A stretch of 64,000 nucleotides of DNA from Viola odorata (taxonomy: Eukaryota; Streptophyta; Magnoliopsida; Malpighiales; Violaceae), in assembly GCA_963691705.1 (NCBI GenBank), contig OY829542.1:48463002-48527001 (forward strand), in the 5' to 3' direction. The position numbers were made by a program, and so were the translations under genes. The notes under the pieces were generated by a model. That model saw nothing but the letters and a program-made list of their open reading frames with translations, was not told the DNA's origin and searched no databases. Of the stretch, positions 33,992 to 47,773 are shown in pieces. The stretch's first letter is position 1, and each line of letters opens with the position of its first letter.

Positions 33992-36900
33992 GTTGCTTGC
34001 TGCACCCAAAAAAATTAAAAAAATTAAATAATTATTTTTTGGCCAAAAATATACTAGTATTTTATTTTTGGTGTTAGAAATTAGAATCCTGTGCGCGACG
34101 TGGTTGTCTTTGTGTCAAATTTCAATGAAAAATCCTTTTTTTTAAATTTTATTTCCCCCCTCCAATTTATGTGGTTCTTTATTAGTGTATTTGGAACTTG
34201 AAATCTTGCCGGCGACATGTCGTTTTCTGGGGGCAATGAAGTTGGGTTAGGTGTTGTTTGCCCTAACAGAAGGTAAGGTAGTAACAATAATGATAATTGA
34301 TTCCTTGATTTAGATGGTTTTTAATTAATTTTCTTGCTTAGGACCTAAGTTTGGTGATTAGGTGAAGATAGTTTCTAGGAAGGGTGGGCCTAACCTTTTT
34401 TTTCAAAACTTAGCAGTGGAGAAGATGACTTCGTGTTGCATTCTGTGTTTTAAGAGAAAATGGTAATTAATAATATATAATATTTTGTTTTTATTGATTT
34501 ATTTTCACAATTAATAACTGTGATTTTATTTTAATTATTTATGAAAATGAATTTGCTTTATTTTATTCGGTGGTGAATGTCAAATTGGTGTGGTTTTCTA
34601 TGCTTTCTTTTGATTCCTTTCGGCTGGGTTTATTGTTTATAGTAAGCTTTTTCTTGGACCAATCCATTTATTTTCCATATATATTGTCAAAAATGGCATT
34701 AAGAAACTGGAATAATACATTTAGATGTGTCATTATATTAGGGTTTCTGTTTCTTTCTCGTATCAAGTAATAATATTTAGGGTTTTAGGTCCATTTCTGC
34801 TTTGTTTTTTGGTATTCTTTTGCCTATTGGGGTGGGAATTAATTGGTTGAAGAACTGGAAATCGTGATGGGTACTTGGTTTTTTTCCCTTCATTTATTGC
34901 TTTTGCTTTGCTTTGCTGCAAATGCAATAATGATAGGGACCTTACCTTACAAGAACTAATGTCTTTTGTTGTTTCCCTTTGTGTACTCTGCTTGCTCAGT
35001 AGGGTACCCCACCGTTACTGTTTCTCTACCACAACTTCAAGAAATTGATGAGAAAAAAATAATATAAATATCATTACAGTTTAATACTTCTTTTATTCGG
35101 ATATAATTTACAGTTTCATTAACCTTTTTAGTCTTGCATTATTTCTGGAATTGGGTAATTTCTAATTCTAGTTGGAATGACATTGCAAAGTTTGATTCTG
35201 ATGTGGAGATTTCTTACCTCATATGATATGTGTGCTTTTGTGGAATTATATGCCCACTAAATGTAGTCATTCTCCTTTTGAAAGATGTTGATCATGACAT
35301 ACTAATATTGGTAGGGGAATGATAGTATTAAAAGTACATGATCATTTCTATTTTCTCATTGTGAGGTGTGGACATGAATCACTTCAGATCGTAATATCGA
35401 ATCACTTCAGATCGAAGGTTTGAATACACAATCTCGGTTCAGACCCGGTTCAACCACAACCGTCTGAGGTTTCGATTTTGGGTCATGAGTCTTTATCAAA
35501 TTTATGATTCCATGTTCGGGGCAATTTTCTTGGTGATTCTGAAATGACCAGGAAACATGTCACCTTGTAGACTTTAAATTCCACGAACCTTAACTACTGA
35601 CAAAAAGAGTAGGTGTGTTTGCGGATGATGTAGTAATATCAAAATAAAATTAAAATTGGCACATGGTCCCTCATCAAATGTTAAAACAAACAAAAGATAC
35701 AAAACCATATATTATATCTTATCCTTTCCTGCACATTTTGTTGACTCTGTACTTTAATTTATGTGCCAATATGGTCCCTCATCTTAGGAGTTTGGATCAA
35801 TACGAACTATGTAAATACTTAGTAATTTGTCTTAATTGGAACTTTAAACCAATGAAGTCAAATACTGATGTGCAAGAAACTCAACAATCTAATTAAAGTA
35901 TTAAGTACATGATCATTTTTTTTAATCCTCACATTGTTGAATGTGATTTTAACTTCTTTTTTCTTCTTGGGCCAAAAAAGAGAATCCAGATACAGGAGCA
36001 TGGATTCTTGCTGTATACATACAATAACAATAGAAGAATTACGCACACGCGCAAGATATTAATGAACTTGATTGGAGAAGTGATGTAAACTAAGTAGTGT
36101 CTATTATTAGGTGATCAACTAAATATAATGCCAATCAAAATAGACAAAAAAAAGTGTAATAAATAAAATAAAACAATAGAGAAAAAGACCCATATATAGT
36201 AACCATCTTGATCTTACCTACTGTCATCTCTGCATTATGACCCCATTTTTTTAATTAAAGAAGGAAATGTTGGAAGAATTAAATGATTAACTCCCGGTCG
36301 ACTAAATACCGAACTTATAGCTTAGTGGTACTATGAGAGAATCAAATGATTACATGATAATGAGATGAATCATATGCTACATACATACATTACATATATG
36401 TATACATACACGCTCGCAAGAGTCGATTTTCTGACAAGCTCGTAACCGACAAGTCAGAAACGATTTCACAATAAAAACCAGAATAGTATCTTATCACCCT
36501 TTCTGCTCACAACTATGTGAATGCTAGTAGTGCTAGTACAGATTGGTGATTCTTCACCACAACAAAAGATTGAAACTTTTCACTGTTCATCTAGCATGGG
36601 TTGTAAATTAAACTTAAGTCTGATTTTTTTCATGGCCCTAATAAAAATGTAAGGCACAGAATCAAGAGATGGTGTTTGTAATTGTACTATGTTCTTTTAG
36701 CCATGGAAAGAACAATGTGGAGTGATCTTGACCTTTTTCTGTTTGCTCGAGACTAGGATCAAGGGATGAGAATGTTAGACCCCTCGTTTCGCGAATGACC
36801 ATCTTTATAAAATTGCTGGTAATTTACTATTTCTGCATTCAGACAAAATCACTCCCATAACTCTAATACTATTCTGGAGTGATCTTGACCTTTTCTGTTC

Positions 36901-39708
36901 GTTCGATTCTATGATCAGGGATGAGAATGTCAGACCTCTCATTTCGTGAATAACCATCTTTATATAATTGCTGGTAATTTAACTATTTCTGCATTCTGAC
37001 AAAAACACTCCCATAACTCTAATATGGGTCCTCCCCATCATAATAGGGGTATGCACTTTTGTGTCCACAAGCTGATGAGATAGAAAAAGGTCAAATAAGG
37101 ATGAATTAGTGTACCTTTTTTTAGTTTCTGCTGCAAATTTTGCTCCTTTTTCTCTTATGTTTGTGGCAGAAAACTCTCCACTTGGAGAAATTCACCTGAC
37201 CCCCCATTTCTATGAAAGCCTAGCTAACACATGCATGGTTTGCTTCTTGTCTCGGTAGAATTCTTTTCTTTCCCAGCTGTTATTTCGCTTAATCGTTCGG
37301 TACGAAGATTGCTGTTCATGCATCATTATCAACTGTTTTTTAAGGTTTAGTACAGCTAATTTGATCAAGCTGTTAGAATGGAGTTTAACTTTTGAATTGG
37401 GACATGACTAACAGATGAGAAGATCTTCAAGGAAGCTCTTCATGACTTGTCTATGTCACAATTTAGCAGCTATTAGGACTTTCTAATCAGTTTGTGCCAC
37501 TACAGGCATGTGCACATGTAAAGAAAGAATTTCTCATCTTTGCAATTTGGATTTGTAGTATTAGATTCAAAGAACAATTTGCATCCAAATTGACGAGTGA
37601 TCTTTTTTCGATTGATTCTGACACGAATGTGTTTGGTTTCAACTTCCGTTTCTGCTATCAAGTGCTTGATGACACTCTCATCTCATCTCTGTGAATGGAG
37701 TAATTACCTGCTAGACGCAGTTTTCTCCTAGTGGACCGGCCCTCTAAAGAACATCCCTTCTGCAATGTAACCGCACCATTTGCAGCAAGCAATGGTGGCC
37801 AACTTATGATTGCTAGAGTAGCCAAAATCTGACATGATCATACTCTATTCTTATCCCGGCTGCATTTTATAGGTACATGAAGATACAAACTGTACGTTTT
37901 TACAGTATCTGTGGCCCAATTTTCTTTAATCTGCTTATCGCTTTGATCAACCACGACACGAAAAACAGAACGAAAAAAACCCTGTGAACATCAATCAATA
38001 ACGCGCAATGATCCAGTACTAGATTCATCCCCTTCACAAAATAATTCTAGATGCTCAGAATTTAACCATTTTAATGAATTTTCCCCTGCCACACACTCGT
38101 AAAACATGCCGCGACGGATGAATATAAATGGTCTCAACTCAACTCAAGACATCTAAAAATGCAGATTTACTCACCAAACTGTTTTTTTTTCTTTTTGGTG
38201 TATTAACAGGACATGTGAATTCTATACAGACCAAAGCATGATCCTACAATATGATAATAAAGTAGCATGGAAAGATATTTGGTGTAAAATCAATACTCAA
38301 TAATGGCCCAATTGCGTTTTGTCTTAAGCTAAAAACCATTTTCCTCAATTTTCAGCAAAACCCTGTTCATAAAGTTTCTTGTGGGACAAACTCAGTGCAG
38401 CTAGGCCAACAGCCCCTATTGCAAAACTGCTAAACTTAAAGAGAAAATGCGCGTCTGATTACGATATTTAAGATTATTTTACGCGGTCAAATCTCGAGAG
38501 AGACTTCTTGATCTTGCGCGACAGACACCTTTCCCATCTCACAGCGAAAGGTTGATTACCAAGAGGGTGTGGGGTTATCAGGACTTCCATCAACAATGCT
38601 GCTTGATTGCTTATGGTTAACAAAGATAATCAACATGTTCTGATAATGTTCTGTCATGAAAATGTTATCGCATCAGGCGACGTGCAGTTCAATGTATGGT
38701 TCGAGGGAAGATATATATCAGAAACTAAAACATAATCTGAGCAACACTAACTCTAATGCTGAAATGTGAATGATTCATGACTTTATGTAAAACATAACTT
38801 GTGACGAGTATTCTGTATTCGTGTGGAGAACGGTAACTATAGCTGTCATAAGTGCAACTTGTTCTACGAATATGCATTTAACTGCAAGTGTAACAGAAGC
38901 AAGGCTTAAAGTGGCAATAATGCAAAATATAGGAAGGTATATTTATGCAAGAAAATCACAAGTTAATACGATTAATGAAAACGAAAGGAAAGACCTTTCC
39001 GACAGATAACCCCACCAGAAGTCGGACCAGACCGAGTGAAAGCAATGTGTAATTCTGCTTATTGTACAGGTAAGAGACGATCTTCTTCTTTGTCACATTG
39101 TTCTTGAACTCATTAAACTCCTACAAGATATTCCCTTTGGCCCCTACTTATCAACATGGAAGAGTCTACCAATATGGTATAGAATACTACAGCAGTATAT
39201 ATATATAATACGAACAAGTACGATTAAGAGACGAGATTACGCGTGCTTAAAACATGTCAACTCAGAAATCGCAGTTTTAGGCAAGGCTAAGCGTGCTTAC
39301 AATATCAATCAGATGGGTGACAGCAAAAAAAGATGTTGGAGCATTATCGAATTATAAGCATTATTAGCTGTGTAGTGAATCTAGTGTATAATCATGCAAA
39401 AAAAGTCATTAACTAAGTACCCAAAAACCGAAAAGGTTCAGGACTTAACCAGAGTTATCTGCTCATAAGATTGATCCAGGACCCACTGTCAATTTGGCCA
39501 CACATGATTTGATCTTGACAATGAGTACCCAACCCGAACCTTGGAATCATCTCTATGTTTCTCTCCAGCCACCTTCTTCTAAGAGCACTGGAATTGGTAT
39601 ATTATTGGTAGAAACAGTCGGCATTATAATCCTCGAAACTCGCATGCTACCCCCTCATTTATAACTTAAGCAATAGAAAAGCTCAGGTCTTCTGAACAAA
39701 GGAAAAAG
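33992..39708. other. Long intergenic region without recognised genes
   Basis: About 5.7 kb between two plus-strand genes. It contains the 3' region of the 33077 gene, the LAZY1 5' region, short unsupported frames, a 157-bp tandem duplication (36718-37025) and a small repeat AATCACTTCAGATCG (35376, 35399). No transposon with clear ends was seen. Confidence 0.5.
36718..37025. repeat. Tandem duplication, 157-bp period
   Basis: TGGAGTGATCTTGACC starts both copies at 36718 and 36875. The match continues to CACTCCCATAACTCTAATA with scattered substitutions and small indels, at roughly 90% identity by eye. Confidence 0.85.
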
Positions 39709-41292
39709 ATGAAGGTAAAGTAATTGCATGATGTTCTTGAAAAAGGAGTGGTAATCTTTTTTAATGGTTCAAACCCTTTTCATTGCAGCTTCTTGGTTGG
39801 ATGCACCGCAAGTTACGCCAGAATAGCACAGACCCGAGTAAGGATTTTGCTGTCCGTAAGTCTCTCTTCGCCATGCAGCTTTCTTTCAGATTTTTTCCCT
39901 GTTTGCTAGCCACATACACCACCAAAAAGCTCCTGGCATGCAGACTTACATTAATATCTTTTTTTTGTGTGTCAGGTAATGCTTGCAATTATCTTATAGG
40001 ACAACCGTCACTTGATGATCAACAATTCTACCCGAGGCCAACCTACGACAATAGGACACTGAGGCAAGCGCAGAGGGAACACCTTCGAAAATCCTTTGCT
40101 GGTTTAGAAATAGCACGAGAAGAGGAAGAAGAAGAAGAAGAAGACTATGAAGAATCATCAGCTGCGATATCTGAGCTGTTCCATGGGTTTCTGGCTATTG
40201 GCACCCTTGGTTCGGAATCCATTAATGCAGATCCATCAACACCTGCATTTCCCATCTCTGTCGAGAACATAACAGAGAAGGAGACTGAAGTAACGGAGAA
40301 CGATCTGAAACTCATCAACGATGAGCTCGAAAAAGTTCTGGCAGAAGACTGCTGCAATGATTCATCAGGAAGAAACAGTTATGTCAGTGCCGGGCGCAGC
40401 AGTCACTGCAGCACCATTACACTAAGTGGGAAGCCACTGGAAGGACAGGAGAGTACTACAGTTTGTCCACTCCAAGGATATCTCTTTGGTTCAGCTGTTG
40501 AAATGTCCGAGACAACTCCTGTAGCGAAGAAAGAGCACAGGACATCGCTCGGGGAGCTGTTTCAGAAGACTAAAATGACAGAGGAGAGCTACAGTGCTAA
40601 ATTCGATAGGGAAGACAAGCGCATCGACAAGGAAGCTGTGAAATCTGCAGTGAACCACATGAAAAAGATTCTGAAGAAAAAGATGCTCAACGCATCATCC
40701 AAGAACTCAACTTCAGCTGGTGGTGCAACTGTTGATTCTACCTCCGCGGAGACAAAGCTGCGCAAGGTTTGTCCTTGTCATCAACTACGAATATATCAAA
40801 TTCTCTCTTTTTCTAATGCCTACTTGAAAATCCTGAAAGTTGGTTCTAATGGTTATCTGCATAATCCTAACAACCTTGGAATTTTATCTGATTAAAATAT
40901 GGCGGACAGGTCCTGCATATGTTCCACAGGAAAGTTCATCCTGAAACCTCAGCATCAACGCGGAAGTCCGATAAGTCACAGAGAAATGAGAACAGGAGGA
41001 ACAGCATTTCTGGACAGAACAATGAGGGTCAGATGATGGCAGATGAAGATTACATAATATTTCCTCAGAGACCCCTTTCGAGGCAGACCATGAGGCGCTA
41101 CAAGAGTCAATCCAACCCAACCCAGTGTGGCTTTACCGGGTGCGATTCGAATGAGAGCAGGGAATGTTGGATCAAAACAGATGACTGTAAGCTAAGCTAG
41201 GTTTGTTGGTTTTAGAATTAGTTTTTTCTTGATTTGGTCCTAATCCTATGAAAAATGTTTTGTATGTTGCAGACCTGGTACTGGAGCTTTGA
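39709..41292 (+). CDS. LAZY1: LAZY1-type gravitropism regulator (IGT family), 5 exons
   Basis: Coding exons are 39709-39714 (only ATGAAG), 39789-39855, 39976-40766, 40910-41186 and 41273-41292 (20 nt). All are GT-AG, giving 386 residues. The tiny first and last exons are the known hallmark of IGT genes. Motifs: KLLGWMHRKLRQ at the N-terminus, a Glu-rich stretch, GFLAIGTLG (residues 95-103, the IGT motif), a basic helix HMKKILKKKML, and the C-terminal YLVLEL (conserved region V, EAR-like LxLxL). LAZY1 proteins act at the plasma membrane and nucleus and steer auxin flow in shoot gravity response and branch angle. Intron 2 is 120 nt and has no in-frame stop. LAZY1 rather than a LAZY2-4/DRO1 paralogue is chosen from the N-terminal sequence and length. 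Confidence 0.9.
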
Positions 41293-42573
41293 TTCTGATT
41301 CTGATTCTGAAAGGGCGGAAGAAGATTGGACTGAGGTTTTTATCTTCTTGAATCATCATCAGTTGTAGTAACAAAGTATGATTGGGGTTGTAATAAGGAA
41401 ACTGTTGTGGATTGTTGTTTGATGGCTTGTATTATTTTTGAGTGATTATGTTTACCAAAAAGTGTAGTGAGTATATAAGGTATAAGTGTAAATAAAAGAG
41501 GTAGGTACTCCTACGGCCCTGCCAGAAGAAAAAAAACTATGCCTTAAAGAAACTGTGTGTAATGTAATGCAAGCTATTGTTGTGTTTTCTTTCCTTATCC
41601 GACTAAGGATTTGCTATGTTGAATACTTGAATCAAGGGCAAGTATTCACTTATTCCCGATCCTATTGAAATTAACACAACCACCCCTACCGTTTCCTGTT
41701 TTTCCCGATTTGGTCCGACCGTTTATTTTCTCCCTTTTTCGGTCAGTAGACGCGGATAAGTTTTCAAATATACCCTACCTTTATCTATGGTTTTTTTTAT
41801 TCTAAATCAATATAGATCTCAAGAAATATTTAATTCCAACCTACTTTCACCACTCAGGGTAGCAATAATATAAGCAAAATTTTTCATGTCTAGAAACATT
41901 CAGAAGTTTCACCGACACTGACTGCACACAAGTGTAAAACATAAAAAATCACAAGGATACCAACAAATTTGCCTCAAAATGCCAACGCATGAATGACTGA
42001 CTGACTACACAGGTTCGTAGAGCAGTTGGAAAGAAAGAAAATGACTACACTTGAACAGCAATACAAATCAAACTACACATGCAAACCATTCCTCATTCAG
42101 GTGAAGCAGGTAAAATTGGTATGAACTAGGTAGTTCCTTGTCCAAATGCAACTAAAATCGGACCCGACAAGTTCGATAATATGTGGTAATTTCATGGACA
42201 GGACAGAACAAAACAGCAGGTGCATCGGCTGTGTTCTAAAAAGTTCAGCACAAATCAACTCACCAAAACCATCTTACTAACAATAGCCACTAAGCATTGA
42301 GTTTAATTTTTTTTTTGCTAGGCAGAAGTGCGCCTCAAACTCAAGTTATTGTTGGTACTTTGTCAGTAGCACACAACCACTGGGCTACATGCTCCACGAC
42401 ACTAATCACTATAGATTGTAACTTGAGGGAAGCACTATCTGAAGAATATAATAAACAAATTTAGGGTTTTTTATTTTTTCGCTGAGTTGAAAGGTTCATC
42501 CCACTTCATAAATACAAATCAATGATTGTGAAGAAAAAAAATAGAAATCAAACCCAAATCATAGTGTATGCCA
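41293..42573. other. Convergent 3' regions of LAZY1 and DPL1
   Basis: The two genes point toward each other. 41293 to about 41600 is the LAZY1 3' untranslated region, and about 42480-42573 is the DPL1 one. Nothing else is recognised. Confidence 0.55.
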
Positions 42574-45500
42574 CTAGCAGGTGCTGTCCATATAATTCAC
42601 CAGCAGTTCTTGAACCATGGATCTATCAGGTATCTTTCCTGCAGCACCATAAATGGGGGCTAGGCCTCCATTTATTGGACCTGGATTTTTCTTCACCTGA
42701 GAACAGTAAAGAACTAGGGATTACACACGCGGTCTGAAAAGAACGTGGAAACCAGAAACAATACGGCTTTACTAATAATGGACTAACTAATGCTTTGTTA
42801 GAACAGTATATGCTGACAACTTACAGTTTGAACAGATTCCCTCAAATCTAGAAGGAATTCCTCATAAACTGGTACATGTTGGAGAGTCACACAAATGTGG
42901 ATGCTGATTCAACCACCCAGAGAGGGAAAAAAAGGTATAAGGATTATGCAAAACAAAAACCATTTACTTATGAGGTTTAAGTACATCTATCGAATGCACA
43001 CTGAAAAGAAAGAGTACTGATAATTTGTGCCTGTCACGACAACCACCTACAATCAATTAGTGAAACTTGGAAGACTTGGCATTTCTATACGCTTTGTACC
43101 AATAGTATTAACCTCACTTTCCACTAAGAAGATTTGGCATATATGCATGCCTTAAATTTGCGTAGTTCTGGTACAAAAAACAAAATACCAACCTGTTGGG
43201 TCTCTGCAACGCATTCAAATGCCAGCCTCTGGATGTCATGATATCATTGACTTCAAAAATGTCTAGGTCATTGGATCCAAATGCCACAATTGTCATATCT
43301 GGCCGTCCAACGACAAACAACTCAGATATCTCCTTTACCCTGCAAAAACAACCGCAATCATTTTCAATGTTTCAATAAATTCAATGCACAATCCAAAAGG
43401 TAGAAACAACTTATCAGAAAAGGAAAAGGAAAGATATAGAAACAATACAAACCCTTTCTGTAGTTTCTTTGACACTTCCATTATTGCTTTTGTGTTTTCC
43501 AGGTATCCTATAGCATGTAATGAAATGTCATAACTAAAGCAAAACCAAAGCATCCAGTGAGACATCCACTACAGTGAAGGAAACAAGTTACACGTTACCT
43601 TCTTGTCCCAAGGACACCATTGCTGCCCAAGCCCCAGCAATCAAGCCCCCAGGCCTGCTTCCAGCAATAGTAGGAGACACATAGAGGCCACCTGACCACT
43701 CAGAAACTGCCAGCAATACAGAAACATAATCAGCCCTAGAATAGCAGAAGGCTATGGATTCAGAAAACCACACTACAAGCCTTATAATAGCAGATAATCC
43801 CACTCTTTGTTGTTAGATTTAGGAAATGAAGAAAAACACCATAATCAGCCCTTAAGGAAAAACCAAAAGAATCCTATTCTCCATTCTATAAAGCCGTAAA
43901 CCTCTGTGTGTTTGTGTGAGCGTGTGTTGTTGTGGATATAAGGAAGTATAATTTCCTTGAAAAAGCTATTTGATAAATAAAAGTGAACTTACCAGCAACA
44001 AATTGATGCTGTTGGAATTTGGCCAGCGACACAAGTAAATCAGTAGCACGCGGACAAGATGCCAAGAAAAGAAATACATCTCAGAAAGAATTTAAGGTCT
44101 TCACTAACAATTAAATGAACAACCAATAAAAAAAGTGAAATCTGCAACTGAAGCAACAGCTTGAATATTAATTTCCATGGTCCCCAGTAACCATCATATT
44201 ATTATTATTATATATAAAAACAGGCTGCAGAGAACAAGAACAAAAGGCTAATGGTGCGAGTTATGCAAATAATTAATACATGGTCAGATCAGTTGCCCAA
44301 ATTCAAAAGGTTGAGTTAAATTAAATCCAAAGCAGATTAACAAGAGAAATTCCCAATCCCAAACAGCACGACAACGCATGCAGTAGCGTACATGTGAGAA
44401 TCATCAGTATGGACAGTTCTCTTTTAAATTCCAAACTACAGACTAGTGTAAAGATAGTAGCTGTACCTTCCTAATATCATGATTTCTGTACAGCACTACA
44501 CTTGTTCCTTTTGGAGCCAGCCCATATTTATGCACATCAACAGATATCGAAGTTACTCCTTTGACAGAAAAATCGAAAGGTGGAATTGGGTAACTGAAAA
44601 TGAAAAAGTGACTGTAAATACATTTCATTGGTAAGCAACAAACTGGAGCTTGGTAAATGAAACAAGGCATCACTGCAAAGGATAACACCCATTAGTGCAT
44701 CAGGTGAACATCTAGTGGCCCAATTACTGAAAGATGGTTACAAAAGACGGCCACTATCAGTCAAAGCATGCTGACTTGCTGATATTTATTAATGATGTAA
44801 TAAAATCAACCAAAGTGATACGCAGCGGTTGCACAAAAGAAGTCACAAATTAAGAGATTGAAGCTTCTAATTCACTGCTCTAGACATCAAATACATACAA
44901 ATGGTGCTCATGAAATCTGCAGTTACTAGTCGGACATCATACCAGCTATATAGCAGAAATGACACGCACAAGCAGAACCCCATGAATGAAAAAATAAACA
45001 AATAGCTGAAAGCACAGAGTCAGGAAACTTGAACATGCAAGTATGGTGAAAACTATGTACAAGAATACCATGGTTCAAGGTGAAATTACATCACAGCTAG
45101 AGTGTTATCAGTTGGCAAGAAAGCAGACATACCCGAGCTTGCGAGCGAAAGGTAATACGAAGCCACCAAGACAGAGGTCGACGTGTAAACATATCCCGTA
45201 GCTGAACGCCAAATGACCAAGCTCCTATAACACGGATTTTCATATTTGTTTCAAGAAAGAAATTTAATGACACTATAAGGGAAACAAAAACATCCAAAAA
45301 TATGAAAGCATGCCCTTATCACTATTGCTCAAGGACAGGGGTGCAGACTGTACCAGTCACATACCTCAATAGGGTCAATTATGCCGTGAGGGAACCCAGG
45401 GGCAGATCCAACAATCTGCAGTGCCACCACATCAGTATCATGCCAACTTACTTATTATACCTCAGGTAGATAAGCACCTTAATATAAAACAATAAAATTC

Positions 45501-47361
45501 ATTACTGAAGGAGTCCAGAAAAGTGTACCAAAATAGTGTTCCTGCTAATGCATCGTCTTATGGCTTTGACATCAGCTTGAAATTCTTTGTTTACTGCAAC
45601 ACGCCAGAGCTTAATGTTAAAATACTGTGCTGCCTTGTCATATGCTGAATGCGCAGACTCAGGTATGATCCTACACTCGGGGGAAAAAATCATTCAGATT
45701 AATAATTCACAAACCAAGAACAGACCATTAAGAAGATGAGAACGAGATAAGTATTTGAAGTTGTTATACATTTCAGGTCTTGTGATTCCCTTTTTAGCCT
45801 TCATATAGTCGCGAGATGATTTCACAGCTAATAAAATACTTTCAGTTCCTCCAGATGTCATGTTTCCACATATCTCTCCTCCAGAAGCCTTTTCTCTACT
45901 CCCAAGTAGTGCAGCTGTCATTGCAACCACTTCTGCTTCAAATCGTGCTACACTTTGGAATACATCCAAATGCAGCGGATTAGTATGTGCAAACCTGAGA
46001 GAAATTCCAATCAAGTTATAGAGGGTAACCAACAATTGGGTTGCAAATAAGCAAACACAAAAATAGATGCGCCAACTCTTACTAACATTGAGCATGCCTC
46101 ATTTATCACAGAAAAATGTCCTTCAGATTCACTTCCACCAATGTAGCTGCAAAACATTTTAAAAACAAAAATAAAAATCACCAACTTTCAGAACTTAACC
46201 ACAGCAGGGAGCATGATTAATAGTGAAGTACATGTGTTATACAAAATCCATAGTAATAAGTTCAAACCTACACTGTACCAGAGCATTTTCCTTGCCAAGC
46301 CACATCCTTCTGTTTCTCTTCTCTCAGTTTCTCAAGAACTCCTATCCCTAAGCCTTCACTAGGCAGTTCCTTCCTCCAGCCTTCTCTTTGAGATTTGCCA
46401 CCAGATTGCAATTGATCCACAACCTGCCAACAATACAAGAATTGTTGTTTTAGGTATAAATCAAATCAGTCACCTATTATGTCAACAAAAGTTAACAAAT
46501 TGTGCCATACATAAAACAGACCATTAATATACAATTCCCAGTCCCAATTATTTTCTCTCATACCTTCTGACCTGAATAAATACTGTGCTCTGCATAATCA
46601 TATGCCAATAAATATATGCACCAACCCCAAAAAAAAAATGAAAAAAGAAAGAAAGACCACAGCATTAATTGAAGTAGCTGATAAATCTATGTCACCAACA
46701 CGCCCCCCCCCCCCCCCCAAAAAAAAAAAAAAAGGGAAAAAAGAGAGATAGACCACAGCATTAATTCAAGTAGCTGCACTCAATTTAACACACTCACCCA
46801 ACAGGTGTCTCCCACACATAACCTGCAACCTTAAACTAAAGAACCAACCTAACAGAGTATCATTGAATAGAATGAATAGAACAGTTTCTTCTTTATGGTT
46901 ATCATTCTCTCATCATTCAATATGGTCAAAATTGCACATCAGACCCAACGAGAATCAATAAAATCAACTGAACCCATCACGTTTTGTACATCTAACAGTT
47001 CTAACCTTTTGTTTCTCTGCATCCATGTAGCTCTTCACGCAAGGAACCAGCCTGTTTTGTTTGAAATAAGAGATCGAATAAATCGTAGGGAAACATGATT
47101 TAAATGAAACCGTATGTACACATGACTATTTTCCATTTCATCCATTGCGGTATCTACTTACTTGATAGAACTGAAGAAAAACTCAATAAGGATAGCTTCG
47201 AGCCCCTTTTCGTGGAGAAGTCGAAGAGACGAGTGAAGAATCCGCGCGAGGAAGAGAGTGAGGAGAGGAGCAAGAAGCAACGTGATTGGTTGGTACTGTG
47301 ACAAGTGAGAATTAGCCGTAGATGTGAACGACTTGACGTGGAGAAGAAGAGTGTCATCCAT
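42574..47361 (-). CDS. DPL1: Sphingosine-1-phosphate lyase (PLP-dependent), 15 coding exons
   Basis: Exons: 47162-47361, 47006-47051, 46272-46423, 46087-46146, 45770-45994, 45529-45670, 45365-45415, 45133-45224, 44467-44593, 43993-44008 (16 nt), 43599-43706, 43453-43507, 43193-43339, 42825-42903, 42574-42696. All are GT-AG with consistent phases, giving 540 residues, close to the plant family length. The enzyme splits long-chain-base phosphates into a fatty aldehyde and phosphoethanolamine at the ER. An N-terminal membrane segment (about 24-44, [17 protein letters not shown]), the NMTSGGTES cofactor-phosphate region, the HVDLCLGGF Asp and the DVHKYG Schiff-base lysine (about residue 345) are all present. 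[12 protein letters not shown] is a lyase signature. Intron 2 has a poly-C/poly-A run. Gene intact. Confidence 0.95.
46703..46733. repeat. Poly-C/poly-A run in DPL1 intron 2
   Basis: Sixteen C (46703-46718) are directly followed by fifteen A. On each side lies a copy of AGACCACAGCATTAATT (46654 and 46749), a small duplication around the run. Confidence 0.85.
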
Positions 47362-47773
47362 AGTTTTTTGATGAATCTGTACTCTGTAGACGATGAAACC
47401 GATGAGAAATTAAGAGGCAAAACGAAGAAGATGATGGAGATGGTGTGGGAACTGAGTGACAATTTTTTATATTTTTTCTGGATCTAATAAATAAATTATA
47501 ACACGAGTTTTATTTAAATAGTAAGGACAAGGACGATGCCGGAATCTTTTTTTGTTTTTAGGAAATAACGGATAACTGTGTAAGATGGTGTCGCGTCACG
47601 CGTGCAAGAAAGATATCCATCTCCCTTTCTTGTTCGTTTGCTTCGCCCAAATATCTGAATCCTAATTAATTATCGCGATTAAACGTAGAGAAATTCTACA
47701 TTCACGTACCGATTAATTCTACATTCACGTACCGACTCCAACTAATATGGAAAGTTTAAGAGAATTATGGAAA

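Noticed and set aside
39783..39975. LAZY1 as one long exon starting at 39783
   Set aside because: The 5' end of that frame contains the splice acceptor at 39787-39788, and the conserved start MK comes from the 6-nt exon at 39709.
46895..47301. Plus-strand frames over the DPL1 5' end
   Set aside because: Antisense to DPL1 exons 1-2, without any recognisable domain.
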